From positions 1 through 12,058 of the forward strand of contig LUOC01000115.1 of the NCBI GenBank assembly GCA_001626655.1: a DNA stretch of 12,058 bases, read 5' to 3'. This DNA is from Fidelibacterota bacterium REDSEA-S14_B6 (GTDB lineage: Bacteria; Fidelibacterota; Marinisomatia; Marinisomatales; S15-B10). Shown here in pieces: positions 1-6,927 of the stretch. Both the position numbers and the translations under genes were made by a program. The stretch's first letter is position 1, and the number at the start of each line of letters is the position of its first letter. The notes under the pieces were generated by a model. The model was not told the origin of the DNA. It saw nothing but the letters and a program-made list of their open reading frames with translations, and did not search any database.

Positions 1-1
1 C

Positions 2-526
2 AAGAAACTCTTGGAGCGGCTCAACCGGGTTCTGTTTGACAGGTTCGGCGCGGAGAAGATTGTGGAGACAGCGTCGGCCGGCGCCCTCTTCTACGATCTC
101 CACCTTCTTCATGAAAAAGGGCTGCAAGCGAGCGATATTGACCGAGTCATAAGTCCGATCCTGAAGGAATCTGAATGGATAGAGGATGTAATTCCATCGG
201 CGGTTCTCGAATCGAATCAGGCGCTGACGCCTCTGGAAGAGCGGTATCGGAATATTCATCATCCGACGAGCAGCGGCGATCTTTACTATATGCCGAAGCG
301 ACACTGGATTTCTAAGTCCCCCTATGGCGCCAGTCACGGCACGCCCTACGATTGGGACAGTCACGTTCCGATGGTCTTTGCCGGGAACAGGATTCAGGGG
401 AATACAGTCTCGAAGCGAATAATGACTATTGACTTGGCACCGACCCTCGCGGCGCGTCTCGGTCTCGAGATTCCGTCGAACGTCGACGGAAAGCCCCTCG
501 AACTGGGTACTATCGATTCAAACTAA
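2..526 (+). CDS. PafA-like alkaline phosphatase / nucleotide pyrophosphatase, C-terminal part
   Basis: The open frame runs in from the left edge, so the N-terminus with the nucleophile Thr/Ser and the first metal ligands lies outside the window; about 174 residues remain. The clearest motif is the segment reading SHGTPYDWDSHVPMVFAG near codons 110-127. It resembles the C-terminal metal-binding His block (HG-[ST]-PY-x-YD-x-HVP) of PafA-type alkaline phosphatases and related phosphodiesterases of the alkaline phosphatase superfamily. It is followed by the usual ending: IDLAPTLAARLGLEIP, then a short tail. Family members are secreted or periplasmic two-zinc hydrolases of phosphate mono- or diesters; substrate choice depends on residues not visible here. 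The gene ends in TAA at 524-526. No other gene is coupled to it within the window; a non-coding stretch with a minus-strand tRNA follows. Family assignment is good, exact substrate unknown. Confidence 0.8.
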   Translation, partial: KKLLERLNRVLFDRFGAEKIVETASAGALFYDLHLLHEKGLQASDIDRVISPILKESEWIEDVIPSAVLESNQALTPLEERYRNIHHPTSSGDLYYMPKRHWISKSPYGASHGTPYDWDSHVPMVFAGNRIQGNTVSKRIMTIDLAPTLAARLGLEIPSNVDGKPLELGTIDSN

Positions 527-552
527 TCTTCAGAAAAGCTCGCCCCGCGGAC

Positions 553-624
553 GAGGCAAAGCCGAAACGAAGAAAGTCCATCCGAAGAGTTATAGGGCCT
601 GCCTTTCGTATGAGGCAAAGCCGA
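553..624. repeat. 13-base direct repeat pair, GAGGCAAAGCCGA
   Basis: Identical 13-mers lie at 553-565 and 612-624, separated by 46 bases in non-coding DNA. With two more bases on the left the match is 14 of 15. The function is unknown. They may be remnants of the rearrangement that also duplicated part of the adjacent tRNA. Confidence 0.5.
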
Positions 625-633
625 TGTAGCGGG

Positions 634-697
634 GTGCCCGGAAGAGGAATCCCCGCCTGCTCCCGACCAGCGGGAGGGCGGGCAGGGAACCTGCACC
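634..697 (-). repeat. Duplicated tRNA-Leu 3' end interrupted by a 35-base palindromic insert
   Basis: Positions 634-651 (GTGCCCGGAAGAGGAATC) match 717-734 inside the tRNA gene at 17 of 18 bases. Positions 687-697 (GAACCTGCACC) match 735-745 at 11 of 11. In the tRNA these blocks are contiguous; here they are separated by 35 bases (652-686). Without the insert, 28 of 29 bases would match the acceptor arm, T arm and edge of the variable arm. The copy has the same orientation as the tRNA and lies about 83 bases from it. It has no anticodon arm or D arm, so it cannot encode a functional tRNA. The break falls in the T-loop segment. Confidence 0.75.
652..682. repeat. GC-rich palindrome, REP-like hairpin
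   Basis: CCCGCC (652-657), a TG bulge, CTCCCG (660-665), loop ACCAG (666-670), CGGGAG (671-676) and GGCGGG (677-682) form two perfect 6-bp stems. No U tract follows on either strand, so a terminator role is doubtful. The composition recalls the dispersed short GC-rich palindromes found between genes in many environmental genomes, but its copy number elsewhere cannot be seen from one window. Confidence 0.65.
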
Positions 698-717
698 AAC
701 TAATCTATTCGAGAGCG

Positions 718-801
718 TGCCCGGAACAGGAATCGAACCTGCACCTCATTGCTGAGACATGGTCCTGAACCATGCGCGTCTACCTATTCCGCCATCCGGG
801 C
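718..801 (-). tRNA. tRNA-Leu (anticodon CAG)
   Basis: Read on the minus strand, the 84-base gene folds as a class II tRNA. A 7-bp acceptor stem GCCCGGA/TCCGGGC (795-801 with 719-725) is followed by discriminator A at 718. The anticodon stem CATGG/CCATG encloses loop TTCAGGA with anticodon CAG (bases 765-767). The long variable arm has a CTCA/TGAG stem (745-756), and the T arm is GCAGG-TTCGATT-CCTGT. The long variable arm and the CAG anticodon indicate leucine, decoding CUG. The 3' CCA is not encoded: the bases after the discriminator read CGC, so CCA-adding enzyme would be required. It is divergent from smpB. A partial copy of its 3' end lies just downstream. Confidence 0.95.
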
Positions 802-900
802 GTCAAAGAGCGAGGCGAAATTAGGGGCGTGTGTCGCGACATTCAAGGATAAACCTTGTTCCCTCGTGGGGGGGAAATCTAAATTCGTCTTTCACTAAGC
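802..900. promoter_or_regulatory. Divergent intergenic region between tRNA-Leu and smpB
   Basis: These 99 bases must carry the upstream signals for both the minus-strand tRNA and the plus-strand smpB-tyrS pair. A small inverted repeat, CAAGG-ATAAA-CCTTG, lies at 844-858. No strong -35/-10 pair or Shine-Dalgarno sequence is obvious: the purine tract GGGGGGGAAA sits about 20 bases before the smpB ATG, too far to be an ordinary ribosome binding site. Confidence 0.4.
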
Positions 901-1365
901 ATGCCAGATGAACCGAAAGCAGTCACCACCAATCGGAAAGCTTTTCATGACTACGAAATCATCGAGAAGTTTGAGGCCGGTCTGGAGCTTCGAGGCTCTG
1001 AAGTGAAAAGCCTCCGGGAAGGGAAAGCAAACTTGCGGGACAGCTATGCGGTCATCCGTGACGGAGAGGTGATTCTGATGGGGATGCACATCGGGGCCTA
1101 CTCTCACACCGGCTACCTCGGCCATGAACCGTACCGCGACCGCAAACTGTTGCTCCACAAGCAGGAGATCAGAAAACTTGTCCGGAAGGTGGCTTCCAAA
1201 GGGATGACCATCGTACCGCTGAAACTCTATTTCAAGAACGGCTGGGCGAAGGCGGAAATCGGCCTCGCCCGAAGCAAGCGGTCTTATCAGAAGAAACGTG
1301 CAATCGCCGAGCGGGATCGCGCGCGGGACCTCGATCGCGAAATGAAAGAGAGGAAAAGAAACTGA
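901..1365 (+). CDS. smpB: SsrA-binding protein SmpB
   Basis: SmpB binds tmRNA and delivers it to stalled ribosomes for trans-translation in the cytoplasm. At 154 residues it has the normal family length, and the family blocks appear in order: NRKAFHDYEIIEKFEAGLEL near residues 11-30, then GSEVKSLREGKANLRDSYA, HIGAYSHTGY, HEPYRDRKLLLHK, VPLKLYFKNGWAKAEIGLA, and a basic C-terminal tail (RSKRSYQKKRAIAERDRAR...). The tail is the part that enters the mRNA channel in characterised SmpB proteins. The ATG at 901 fits the family N-terminus although no good Shine-Dalgarno is visible. The stop codon TGA (1363-1365) shares its A with the ATG of tyrS, so the two genes are probably co-translated. The tmRNA gene itself is not in the window. 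Confidence 0.97.
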   Translation: MPDEPKAVTTNRKAFHDYEIIEKFEAGLELRGSEVKSLREGKANLRDSYAVIRDGEVILMGMHIGAYSHTGYLGHEPYRDRKLLLHKQEIRKLVRKVASKGMTIVPLKLYFKNGWAKAEIGLARSKRSYQKKRAIAERDRARDLDREMKERKRN

Positions 1366-2579
1366 TGCCGAAGTTCCCGCCAATCAAAGAACAGATGGAT
1401 TTGATCCGCCGAGGGACGGCTGAAATCATCTCGGAGGAGGAGCTCCTCAGAAGGCTGGAGCGTGCTGAGAAGAAGGGACAACCTCTCATCGTAAAACTTG
1501 GATGCGATCCGAGCCGTCCGGACCTCCACATCGGCCACGCTGTGGTTCTCCGGAAGCTTCGCCATTTCCAGGATTTGGGGCACCAGTCTGTTCTGGTGGT
1601 GGGCGACTTTACGGCGCTCATTGGCGATCCTTCGGGCCGGAACAAAACTCGTCCTCACATCACGCCGGAGGAGGTGGATGAGTACGCCGAGACCTATATC
1701 GAACAGGCCGGCCACATCCTCGATCTCGATACACTCAAGATTGTCCGGAATGGCGACTGGCTCGGCGCCATGAATTTTCATGATGTGATTAAACTCGCCA
1801 GCCACTACACCGTTGCCCGAATGCTGGAGCGGGACGATTTCGAAAAACGGTACAAGAGCGAGGTTCCCATCTCCATCCACGAGTTTCTCTACCCCCTCGC
1901 CCAAGCGATGGACTCGGTGGAGCTGGAAGTCGATATCGAGCTTGGCGGAACAGACCAGAAGTTCAACCTTCTCGTCGGGCGGGACCTCCAGAGAGACTAC
2001 GACCAGCCGCCGCAAATTGTGATCACTACCCCCCTCCTTGAAGGGACGGACGGCGTCCGAAAAATGTCAAAGACTTACGACAACTATATCGGCATCACCG
2101 ATGAACCGTCCGAGATTTACGGGAGGACCATGTCCATCTCCGATGATCTCATCCACCGCTACTTTGAGTTCGCCACCGACGTTGATGCGTCAGTGCTAAA
2201 GGAAGTGGAGACTCAACTGGATGATAGTGATGTGAATCCCCGGGACTTGAAGCGGTGCCTTGCGAGAGAAATCGTGGCGCTTTATCACAGCGCCGAAGCA
2301 GCGGCGGAAGCGGAAGAAGCTTTTGACAAGGTCTTCATTCAATCGGATGTTCCCGATGAGATGGAGGAGTGGAGCGCCGGCGCAGGGCAGGCGGCAATCC
2401 TTGCCATGATGTGCGACTCCGAGCTGATTTCGTCCAAAAGGGAGGCCCGCCGCCTCATCGAACAGGGGGCCGTCACGGTTGATGGCGAGAGGATCACGAG
2501 TATTACTGAAGAGATACCGCTGGAGACGCCGGTTGTGTTGAAAGTAGGGAAGCGAAGGTTCCTCCGCATAACGTCTTAA
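1365..2579 (+). CDS. tyrS: Tyrosyl-tRNA synthetase (TyrRS, class I)
   Basis: This enzyme charges tRNA-Tyr with tyrosine using ATP. The 404-residue protein has the Rossmann catalytic domain with the HIGH motif intact at residues 55-58 (DLHIGHAV). The tyrosine-site segment reads ELGGTDQKFNLLVGR near 192-206. The second class I signature is KMSKT at 233-237, a conservative Thr for the usual last Ser of KMSKS. An S4 RNA-binding domain closes the protein (about 340-404: SKREARRLIEQGAVTVDGE...). The length and the KMSK-x-x-x-N-Y-I-G-I pattern suggest the roughly 400-residue TyrZ-type subgroup; that subgrouping is from memory. It starts on the last base of the smpB stop, so expression is likely coupled. 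About 120 bases separate it from trxA, with no obvious terminator hairpin. Confidence 0.96.
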   Translation: MPKFPPIKEQMDLIRRGTAEIISEEELLRRLERAEKKGQPLIVKLGCDPSRPDLHIGHAVVLRKLRHFQDLGHQSVLVVGDFTALIGDPSGRNKTRPHITPEEVDEYAETYIEQAGHILDLDTLKIVRNGDWLGAMNFHDVIKLASHYTVARMLERDDFEKRYKSEVPISIHEFLYPLAQAMDSVELEVDIELGGTDQKFNLLVGRDLQRDYDQPPQIVITTPLLEGTDGVRKMSKTYDNYIGITDEPSEIYGRTMSISDDLIHRYFEFATDVDASVLKEVETQLDDSDVNPRDLKRCLAREIVALYHSAEAAAEAEEAFDKVFIQSDVPDEMEEWSAGAGQAAILAMMCDSELISSKREARRLIEQGAVTVDGERITSITEEIPLETPVVLKVGKRRFLRITS

Positions 2580-2627
2580 CGCCCTCCTTTTTCCTCTCAT
2601 TTAGCTGACTTTTCGCCATTTCCCCGT

Positions 2628-2662
2628 TTGCCGATTCTGAGGTCAACGGTATATTTGACCGT
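2628..2662 (+). promoter_or_regulatory. Candidate trxA promoter with overlapping inverted repeats
   Basis: TTGCCG (2628-2633) and TATATT (2650-2655), 16 bases apart, resemble -35 and -10 boxes. The -10 sits inside an inverted repeat: GGTCAA (2641-2646) and TTGACC (2655-2660). A second, offset pair, ACGGT/ACCGT (2646-2650 and 2658-2662), overlaps it. A symmetric site over the -10 is the usual place for a repressor operator, but no regulator can be named. Promoter consensus differs among FCB phyla, so this is tentative. Confidence 0.4.
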
Positions 2663-2689
2663 CGTTAATCTTAAGAAAACCTAATTGCT

Positions 2690-2695
2690 GGAGGG
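2690..2695 (+). promoter_or_regulatory. Shine-Dalgarno site of trxA
   Basis: GGAGGG lies four bases before ATG 2700. It decides the start: an upstream in-frame TTG at 2685 would put this purine block inside the coding region. Confidence 0.7.
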
Positions 2696-2699
2696 CAAG

Positions 2700-3032
2700 A
2701 TGGCAGAAAATGTTGTTGAGTTTACAGATGCGGAATTTGACTCCGATGTCCTCTCTTCCGACACGCCGGTCCTGGTTGATTTTTGGGCCGAGTGGTGCGG
2801 ACCGTGCCGAATGATCGGCCCCCTTGTTGAGGAGATCGCAACGGAGTATGAAGGCCGGGTGAAGGTCGGAAAAATGAATGTTGACCACAACCCGGAAGTG
2901 CCGCCGAAATATGGTATCAGGAGTATTCCTAGTCTCCTGGTATTCAAGGACGGGGCAGTGTCGGACCAGATTGTCGGCGCTGTTCCAAAGAACAATATCA
3001 CTAGCGTGCTGGACAGAGTTCTGGCCAATTAG
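2700..3032 (+). CDS. trxA: Thioredoxin
   Basis: This small cytoplasmic disulfide reductase keeps protein thiols reduced and passes electrons to enzymes such as ribonucleotide reductase. The 110-residue protein has the normal thioredoxin size. The active site WCGPC is at residues 32-36 (C33, C36), preceded by VLVDFWAE. The cis-proline is at about P77 in RSIPSLLVF. The start at ATG 2700 is supported by GGAGGG just upstream and by the family N-terminus. The stop TAG (3030-3032) overlaps the GTG start of trxB by one base, so the protein and its reductase are made from one transcript, probably from the candidate promoter at 2628-2662. No anomaly is seen. The absence of a signal peptide or membrane segment argues for a cytosolic thioredoxin. 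Confidence 0.96.
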   Translation: MAENVVEFTDAEFDSDVLSSDTPVLVDFWAEWCGPCRMIGPLVEEIATEYEGRVKVGKMNVDHNPEVPPKYGIRSIPSLLVFKDGAVSDQIVGAVPKNNITSVLDRVLAN

Positions 3033-3958
3033 TGATTCACAGGGTCATTATCATCGGTTCGGGGCCGGCGGGACTCACCGCCGCCATCTACTGCGCCCGG
3101 GCGAACCTTCAACCGTTGGTGTTCGAAGGTAGCCAACCCGGTGGACAGTTAACCATCACAACAGACGTGGAGAACTATCCCGGTTTTCCTGACGGCGTGA
3201 TGGGACCCCAACTGATGGACTTGTTCCGAGATCAGGCCACTCGCTTCGGCGCCGACTGTCGCTTCAAGGAAGTGACCAAGGTTGATCTGTCCGAGAGGCC
3301 TTTCAAAGTGTGGGTAGGAGACGAACTTTTTGAATCTGAATCGCTCATTATCTGTACGGGCGCATCGGCCCGTCTTCTCGGTCTCGAATCTGAATCGAGG
3401 CTGATGGGGCACGGCGTATCGGCCTGCGCAACCTGCGACGGCTTTTTCTTTAAGGATAAGCATGTGGTGGTCGTCGGCGGCGGAGACTCAGCGATGGAGG
3501 AAGCTCTGTTTCTGACAAAGTTTGCCAGCAAAGTGTCGGTGGTTCATCGGCGCGAGGAGCTGAGGGCGTCCAAGATTATGCAGGACAGAGCGATGAAGAA
3601 TTCAAAGGTGGAGTTTGTTTGGAATGCCGTTGTAGAAGATATCAGCGGAAGCGAGGATGGAGGCGTTTCCGGTGTTACACTGAAAGATACCAACACCGGG
3701 GAGGCACGGGAGGTCGACTGCGAGGGCGTCTTCCTCGCCATTGGACATACCCCGAACACTTCTCTCTTCACCGGCCAGCTTGAGACCGATGAGAAGGGTT
3801 ATCTGGCTACCGCGAACGGTTCCACGAATACTTCAGTCGAAGGCGTTTTTGCATCAGGCGATGTGCAGGATCATGTTTATCGGCAGGCCGTAACGGCAGC
3901 CGGCACCGGCTGCATGGCCGCCATTGATGCGGAACGATTCCTCGAGTCTCAGCACTAA
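3032..3958 (+). CDS. trxB: Thioredoxin reductase (NADPH, FAD)
   Basis: This flavoenzyme transfers electrons from NADPH through FAD and a redox-active disulfide to thioredoxin. At 308 residues it matches the low-molecular-weight bacterial class. The FAD-binding motif GSGPAG is at residues 9-14. The redox pair C132/C135 sits in ACATCDG. The NADPH-binding glycine motif GGGDSA is at 149-154, followed by the phosphate-binding HRR at 172-174. The second FAD motif near the C-terminus reads GVFASGDVQD, followed by RQAVTAAGTGCMAA. It begins with GTG at 3032, overlapping the trxA stop, and has no strong ribosome site of its own, so translational coupling is likely. Every key residue is present; the partner thioredoxin is encoded directly upstream. 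Confidence 0.97.
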   Translation: MIHRVIIIGSGPAGLTAAIYCARANLQPLVFEGSQPGGQLTITTDVENYPGFPDGVMGPQLMDLFRDQATRFGADCRFKEVTKVDLSERPFKVWVGDELFESESLIICTGASARLLGLESESRLMGHGVSACATCDGFFFKDKHVVVVGGGDSAMEEALFLTKFASKVSVVHRREELRASKIMQDRAMKNSKVEFVWNAVVEDISGSEDGGVSGVTLKDTNTGEAREVDCEGVFLAIGHTPNTSLFTGQLETDEKGYLATANGSTNTSVEGVFASGDVQDHVYRQAVTAAGTGCMAAIDAERFLESQH

Positions 3959-3991
3959 AGCCTGCCCACGGAACCGCGACCCTCTTTTGCC

Positions 3992-4012
3992 GGACGCTCT
4001 AAAAGAGCGTTC
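3992..4012 (+). terminator. Hairpin downstream of trxB
   Basis: GGACGCTCT (3992-4000), loop AAA, and AGAGCGTTC (4004-4012) form a 9-bp stem with one G-U pair. It lies 34 bases after the trxB stop and before the ribosome site of the next gene. No U tract follows, so it may be an attenuating or mRNA-stabilising hairpin rather than a rho-independent terminator. Confidence 0.35.
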
Positions 4013-4020
4013 TGAATTGA

Positions 4021-4026
4021 AAGGAG
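4021..4026 (+). promoter_or_regulatory. Shine-Dalgarno site of the ABC-type ATPase gene
   Basis: AAGGAG lies seven bases before ATG 4034, ideal spacing. It favours that ATG over the adjacent upstream TTG at 4031. Confidence 0.65.
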
Positions 4027-4033
4027 TTTATTG

Positions 4034-4652
4034 ATGAACAGAATTAAGGTTCCGATTTTTGAACTGAAGGATATCAGTGTCATCCATGCCGACAGGACTG
4101 TACTCAAGATCGGCAGCTTTAAGTTCCACAGGGGGACTGTCTACGGAATTATCGGTCCCATGGGGTGTGGCAAAACAACCTTCATAAACTTACTGGCCGG
4201 CCGTCTCGATTCTGTGAAAGGGGACTGAAAAAAAAGTGGCCGGCGTCGGCGGCACGGTAAAGACTTTCCTGAAAGTTCGTTTTGGTGACCGCGCGCAGCA
4301 GATCCAGAAGCAGTACTATTCCGGCGGCCCCCGTTCCTCGGAATGGGACAGTCCCATCAGCACGCTCTCACGGGGCCAGATGGAAAAGCTGTGTCTCGTT
4401 TCTGGTGTCGAATCAGATCCGAAAGTATTGCTCATCGATGATTACGGCAGCCACCTCGATTTCGATACCATGAGAGATTTGAACAAGAAGCTGAGCCATG
4501 TGGCGCGATCCCGCGGCGTTACCGTGATCCTTGCCAGCAGTAGGCCGAAGGATCTCAGGGGAGCGGTAAGTGTGCAGGTCTCTCTCGATAACGGTCACCT
4601 CTCTCAGGTCCGTTCCTTCAAGCGGAAGGAACAATCCCGCTCCAGGCGATGA
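4034..4652 (+). CDS. ABC-type ATPase, disrupted (frame change and missing segment near 4225)
   Basis: The N-terminal part (4034 to about 4222) reads MNRIKVPIFELKDISVIHADRT... and contains Walker A, GPMGCGKTT. It then meets TGA at 4226. The rest continues in another frame to 4652, with the ABC signature TLSRGQ (about 4363-4380) and a Walker B region reading VLLIDDYGSHLD. Only about 60 residues separate Walker A from the signature, against roughly 90-100 in ordinary ABC domains. The Q-loop region is absent, so the join looks like a loss of about 30 codons rather than a one-base error. Two catalytic positions are unusual: Asp replaces the Walker B glutamate, and the H-loop reads ASSRP where a His is expected. 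No membrane segment is seen. It overlaps the next gene by ATGA. If intact it would be a soluble ABC ATPase of unknown partner and role, about 235 residues long. Confidence 0.7.
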
Positions 4653-5511
4653 TTCAGACAGGTCTTATCACAAGTCCCTACTTTCTCAGGCACGACACGG
4701 GACCGAACCATCCGGAATCTCAGAATTGACTCGTGTCCATCCTTCCGGTTATTTGAAATGGTTGGAGGAGAGCTGCGGCGGAGGATTGTCTGTCCTTGAC
4801 GGAGAAGATACTGTTGTCTGTTCCGAGTCGTTTCAGGTTGCACTTCAGGCGGCTGGCGGCGTCATTCGTGCCGTGGAGCAAGTTTTCACCGGTGAGATAG
4901 GCAACGCTTTCTGCGCGATCAGACCTCCGGGGCATCACGCCGAGCTGGAGGAAGCGATGGGCTTTTGTCTCTTCAATAATGCCGCTGTGGCGGCACGGAC
5001 GGCCCAAGAGCAGTTTGGCGCGGAAAAGATTCTGATCCTGGATTGGGACGTCCATCACGGAAACGGCACTCAACACCTGTTCGAGGAGGATCCCACCGTT
5101 CACTTCATTAGCCTGCACGAGTTTCCCCTTTACCCCGGGACCGGTGCCAAGGACGAGACCGGCAAAGGAGACGGCTTGGGGACCACCACAAATTTCCCCC
5201 TTAAGGCCAGAGGCGGAGACGAACTCTATATGGATATATTTGAAAATGTTCTTCCAGATATCGTGATGGGGTTCAAACCAGACTTCATAATTCTGTCCGC
5301 GGGGTTCGACGCCCACGTCCGCGATCCCCTTGCCAGTATGAAAGTATCAAAGGAAGGTTTCGCCCGCATGACAGATGTGATGACCGGATTGGCCGCTGAA
5401 ACTTGCCACGGAAAACTTGTCTCCATACTTGAAGGGGGCTACGATCTTCAGGGCCTCTCAGAATCAGTAGAGGCACATCTGATTCAACTCGATCAAGCGG
5501 CCCGTGGCTGA
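4649..5511 (+). CDS. Histone deacetylase family amidohydrolase (AcuC/HdaH-like), disrupted near 4720
   Basis: The family uses zinc to remove acetyl groups from acetyl-lysine, acetylpolyamines or similar amides. The true start is ATG 4649 (MIQTGLITSPYFLRHDTGPNHPES), overlapping the previous stop as ATGA. That frame hits TGA at 4727. The protein resumes one frame over at about 4718 with SELTRVHPSGYLKWLEE and continues to 5511. The conserved PERL... helix of about 30-40 residues that normally links these blocks is absent. The catalytic core is otherwise complete: the His pair in RPPGHHAELEEAMGFCLFNNAAVAA (codons 4933 and 4936), zinc ligands in DWDVHHGNGT (5047 and 5053), the third Asp in SAGFDAH (5308), and the active-site Tyr in EGGYD (5440). 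Bacterial relatives are annotated as acetoin-utilisation or deacetylase proteins; the substrate cannot be told. Its end overlaps gpmI by eight bases. Confidence 0.82.
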
Positions 5512-6927
5512 TCTTCCACAAAGGTTTGTTCTCATCATCCTCGACGGTCTCGGACTGAGAGATGCCCGTGAGAACAACGCCTTTAGAATGGCACGCACGC
5601 CGACCTTCGATCGCCTCTTCAGAGAGCATCCGTGGACAGCCCTCGGCGCCTCTCAGGAAGCGGTGGGACTGCCGGGCGGCGTCATCGGAAACTCGGAAGT
5701 AGGGCACATGACCATCGGGGCCGGGCGTGTTCTCAAACACGATCTTATCAGGATTAACGATGCCATCGAAGATAATTCACTTGAGGACAATCCCGAGATT
5801 ACGGCGTTGTTCGACTATGTACGGGAGAAAGGATCGGCCCTGCACCTCCTCGGTCTCGTTTCTGATGGAGGTGTTCACAGCCACCTGAAACATATCCCGC
5901 CGATAATCGGTCATGCCAAAGAGGCTGGAGTGGATCGGCTCTACCTGCACGCCATCACCGACGGGAGAGATACATCTCCTTACGGTTCGATTCAGTACAT
6001 CAACGAGGTTCAAGGGGCCATGACGGAAATCGGCCTTGGCGAAATATCGACCGTAGTAGGGAGATACTTGGCGGCGAAGGGGAGAAGTGTGACGCACCGC
6101 TGTCGGCGGTGGAGAAATCACACGAGCAGGGGGAGACAGACGAGTTTATCGATCCTGTTCTCTGCTGTGGAGATGAAGGGAAAATCGGTCCCGATGACGC
6201 GGTCCTCTGTTTCAATTTTCGCGCTGATAGAATGAGGCAGATCTGTTCGGCTCTCGGCAGTGCCGGCTTCTCCGATTTCGCGAGACTCCAGGAACCGGTG
6301 CGATTAACCACCATGACCTCCTACCATGAGGAGTTCAGTTTCCCTGTAGTATTCGGGAATCTTGCCATCGATATGAAACTGGGGCAGGTGTTGGAACAGG
6401 CGGGCCTGAGTCAGCTCAGAGTGGCCGAAACGGAGAAATATGCTCACGTCACCTACTTTTTCAACGGAGGAGATGAAGACCCTTACGACGCCGAAGAGCG
6501 GATTCTGATTCCGTCGCCGAAGGTGGCAACCTACGATCTCCAACCCGAAATGAGCGCCTACGGAATCCGCGACGCAGTGATACAAGCGATGGAGGAAGAG
6601 AGAGGCGAAGCGATTGTTATGAATGTGGCAAACACCGACATGGTCGGCCACACCGGGAATCTCGACGCGACCATCAGGGCTGCGGAAGTGGCCGACGAAG
6701 TGTTAGGCGATGTGCTCAAAACGGCGTCGGAAAAGAGAATTGTGGCATTTGTCACTGCCGATCACGGAAATTGCGAGGTGATGATTGACGAATCGACAGG
6801 CCTTGAGCATACGGCGCATACCCTGAACCAAGTCCCCTTTGTTGTGGTGAACGGACCCCCGGAGGTTCGCCTTCGGGCCAGCGGCAGTCTTCCAGATGTG
6901 GCGCCGACGATATTGGAAGGTATCGGT
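5504..6927 (+). CDS. gpmI: 2,3-bisphosphoglycerate-independent phosphoglycerate mutase, disrupted near 6070 and truncated at 6927
   Basis: This enzyme interconverts 3- and 2-phosphoglycerate in glycolysis with two Mn ions and a serine nucleophile. It starts at GTG 5504 inside the end of the deacetylase gene. The first part (to about 6070) has VLIILDGLGL, the catalytic Ser in GNSEVGH, DGGVHSH and DGRDT. It breaks after VVGRYL; the next part resumes in another frame at about 6073 with GEGEK and continues with NFRADRMRQI, AETEKYAHVTYFFNGG, NTDMVGHTGN, TADHGN and LEHTAHT. About 20 residues are missing, including the usual MDRDNRW segment with substrate-binding arginines. The C-terminus stops at LPDVAPTILEGIG, where the sequence passes into the next gene; about 15-20 terminal residues and the natural stop are lost. 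As written it cannot make a working enzyme, though every other catalytic block is well preserved. Confidence 0.88.

Larger units (their letters stand above)
527..717. other. Non-coding region with direct repeats and a tRNA-derived fragment
   Basis: No convincing gene lies between the phosphatase and the tRNA. The region contains a 13-base direct repeat (GAGGCAAAGCCGA at 553-565 and 612-624), and a partial copy of the neighbouring tRNA 3' end interrupted by a palindrome (634-697). No clear rho-independent terminator with a U tract is visible for the phosphatase gene. Confidence 0.6.

Noticed and set aside
429..629. Small open frame overlapping the phosphatase end and reaching into the non-coding region
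   Set aside because: Most of it lies inside the phosphatase in another frame, and the rest crosses the repeat region; there is no ribosome site and no recognisable protein pattern.
652..682. Rho-independent terminator for the tRNA or the phosphatase gene
   Set aside because: The stem is strong, but no U tract follows on either strand, and it sits exactly within an interrupted tRNA copy, so an inserted palindrome explains it better.
895..1383. Long minus-strand open frames opposite smpB and tyrS
   Set aside because: They mirror strongly conserved plus-strand genes and show no recognisable domain; they are antisense shadows.
1365..2579. KMSKT instead of KMSKS as a sign of a defective TyrRS
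   Set aside because: Thr for Ser is conservative, all other motifs are intact, and the protein is full length; probably ordinary subgroup variation.
4570..4716. An extended N-terminus for the deacetylase starting at ATG 4570
   Set aside because: These codons are the ABC ATPase gene out of frame (arginine- and serine-rich with no family match). The real N-terminus starts at 4649 in another frame.
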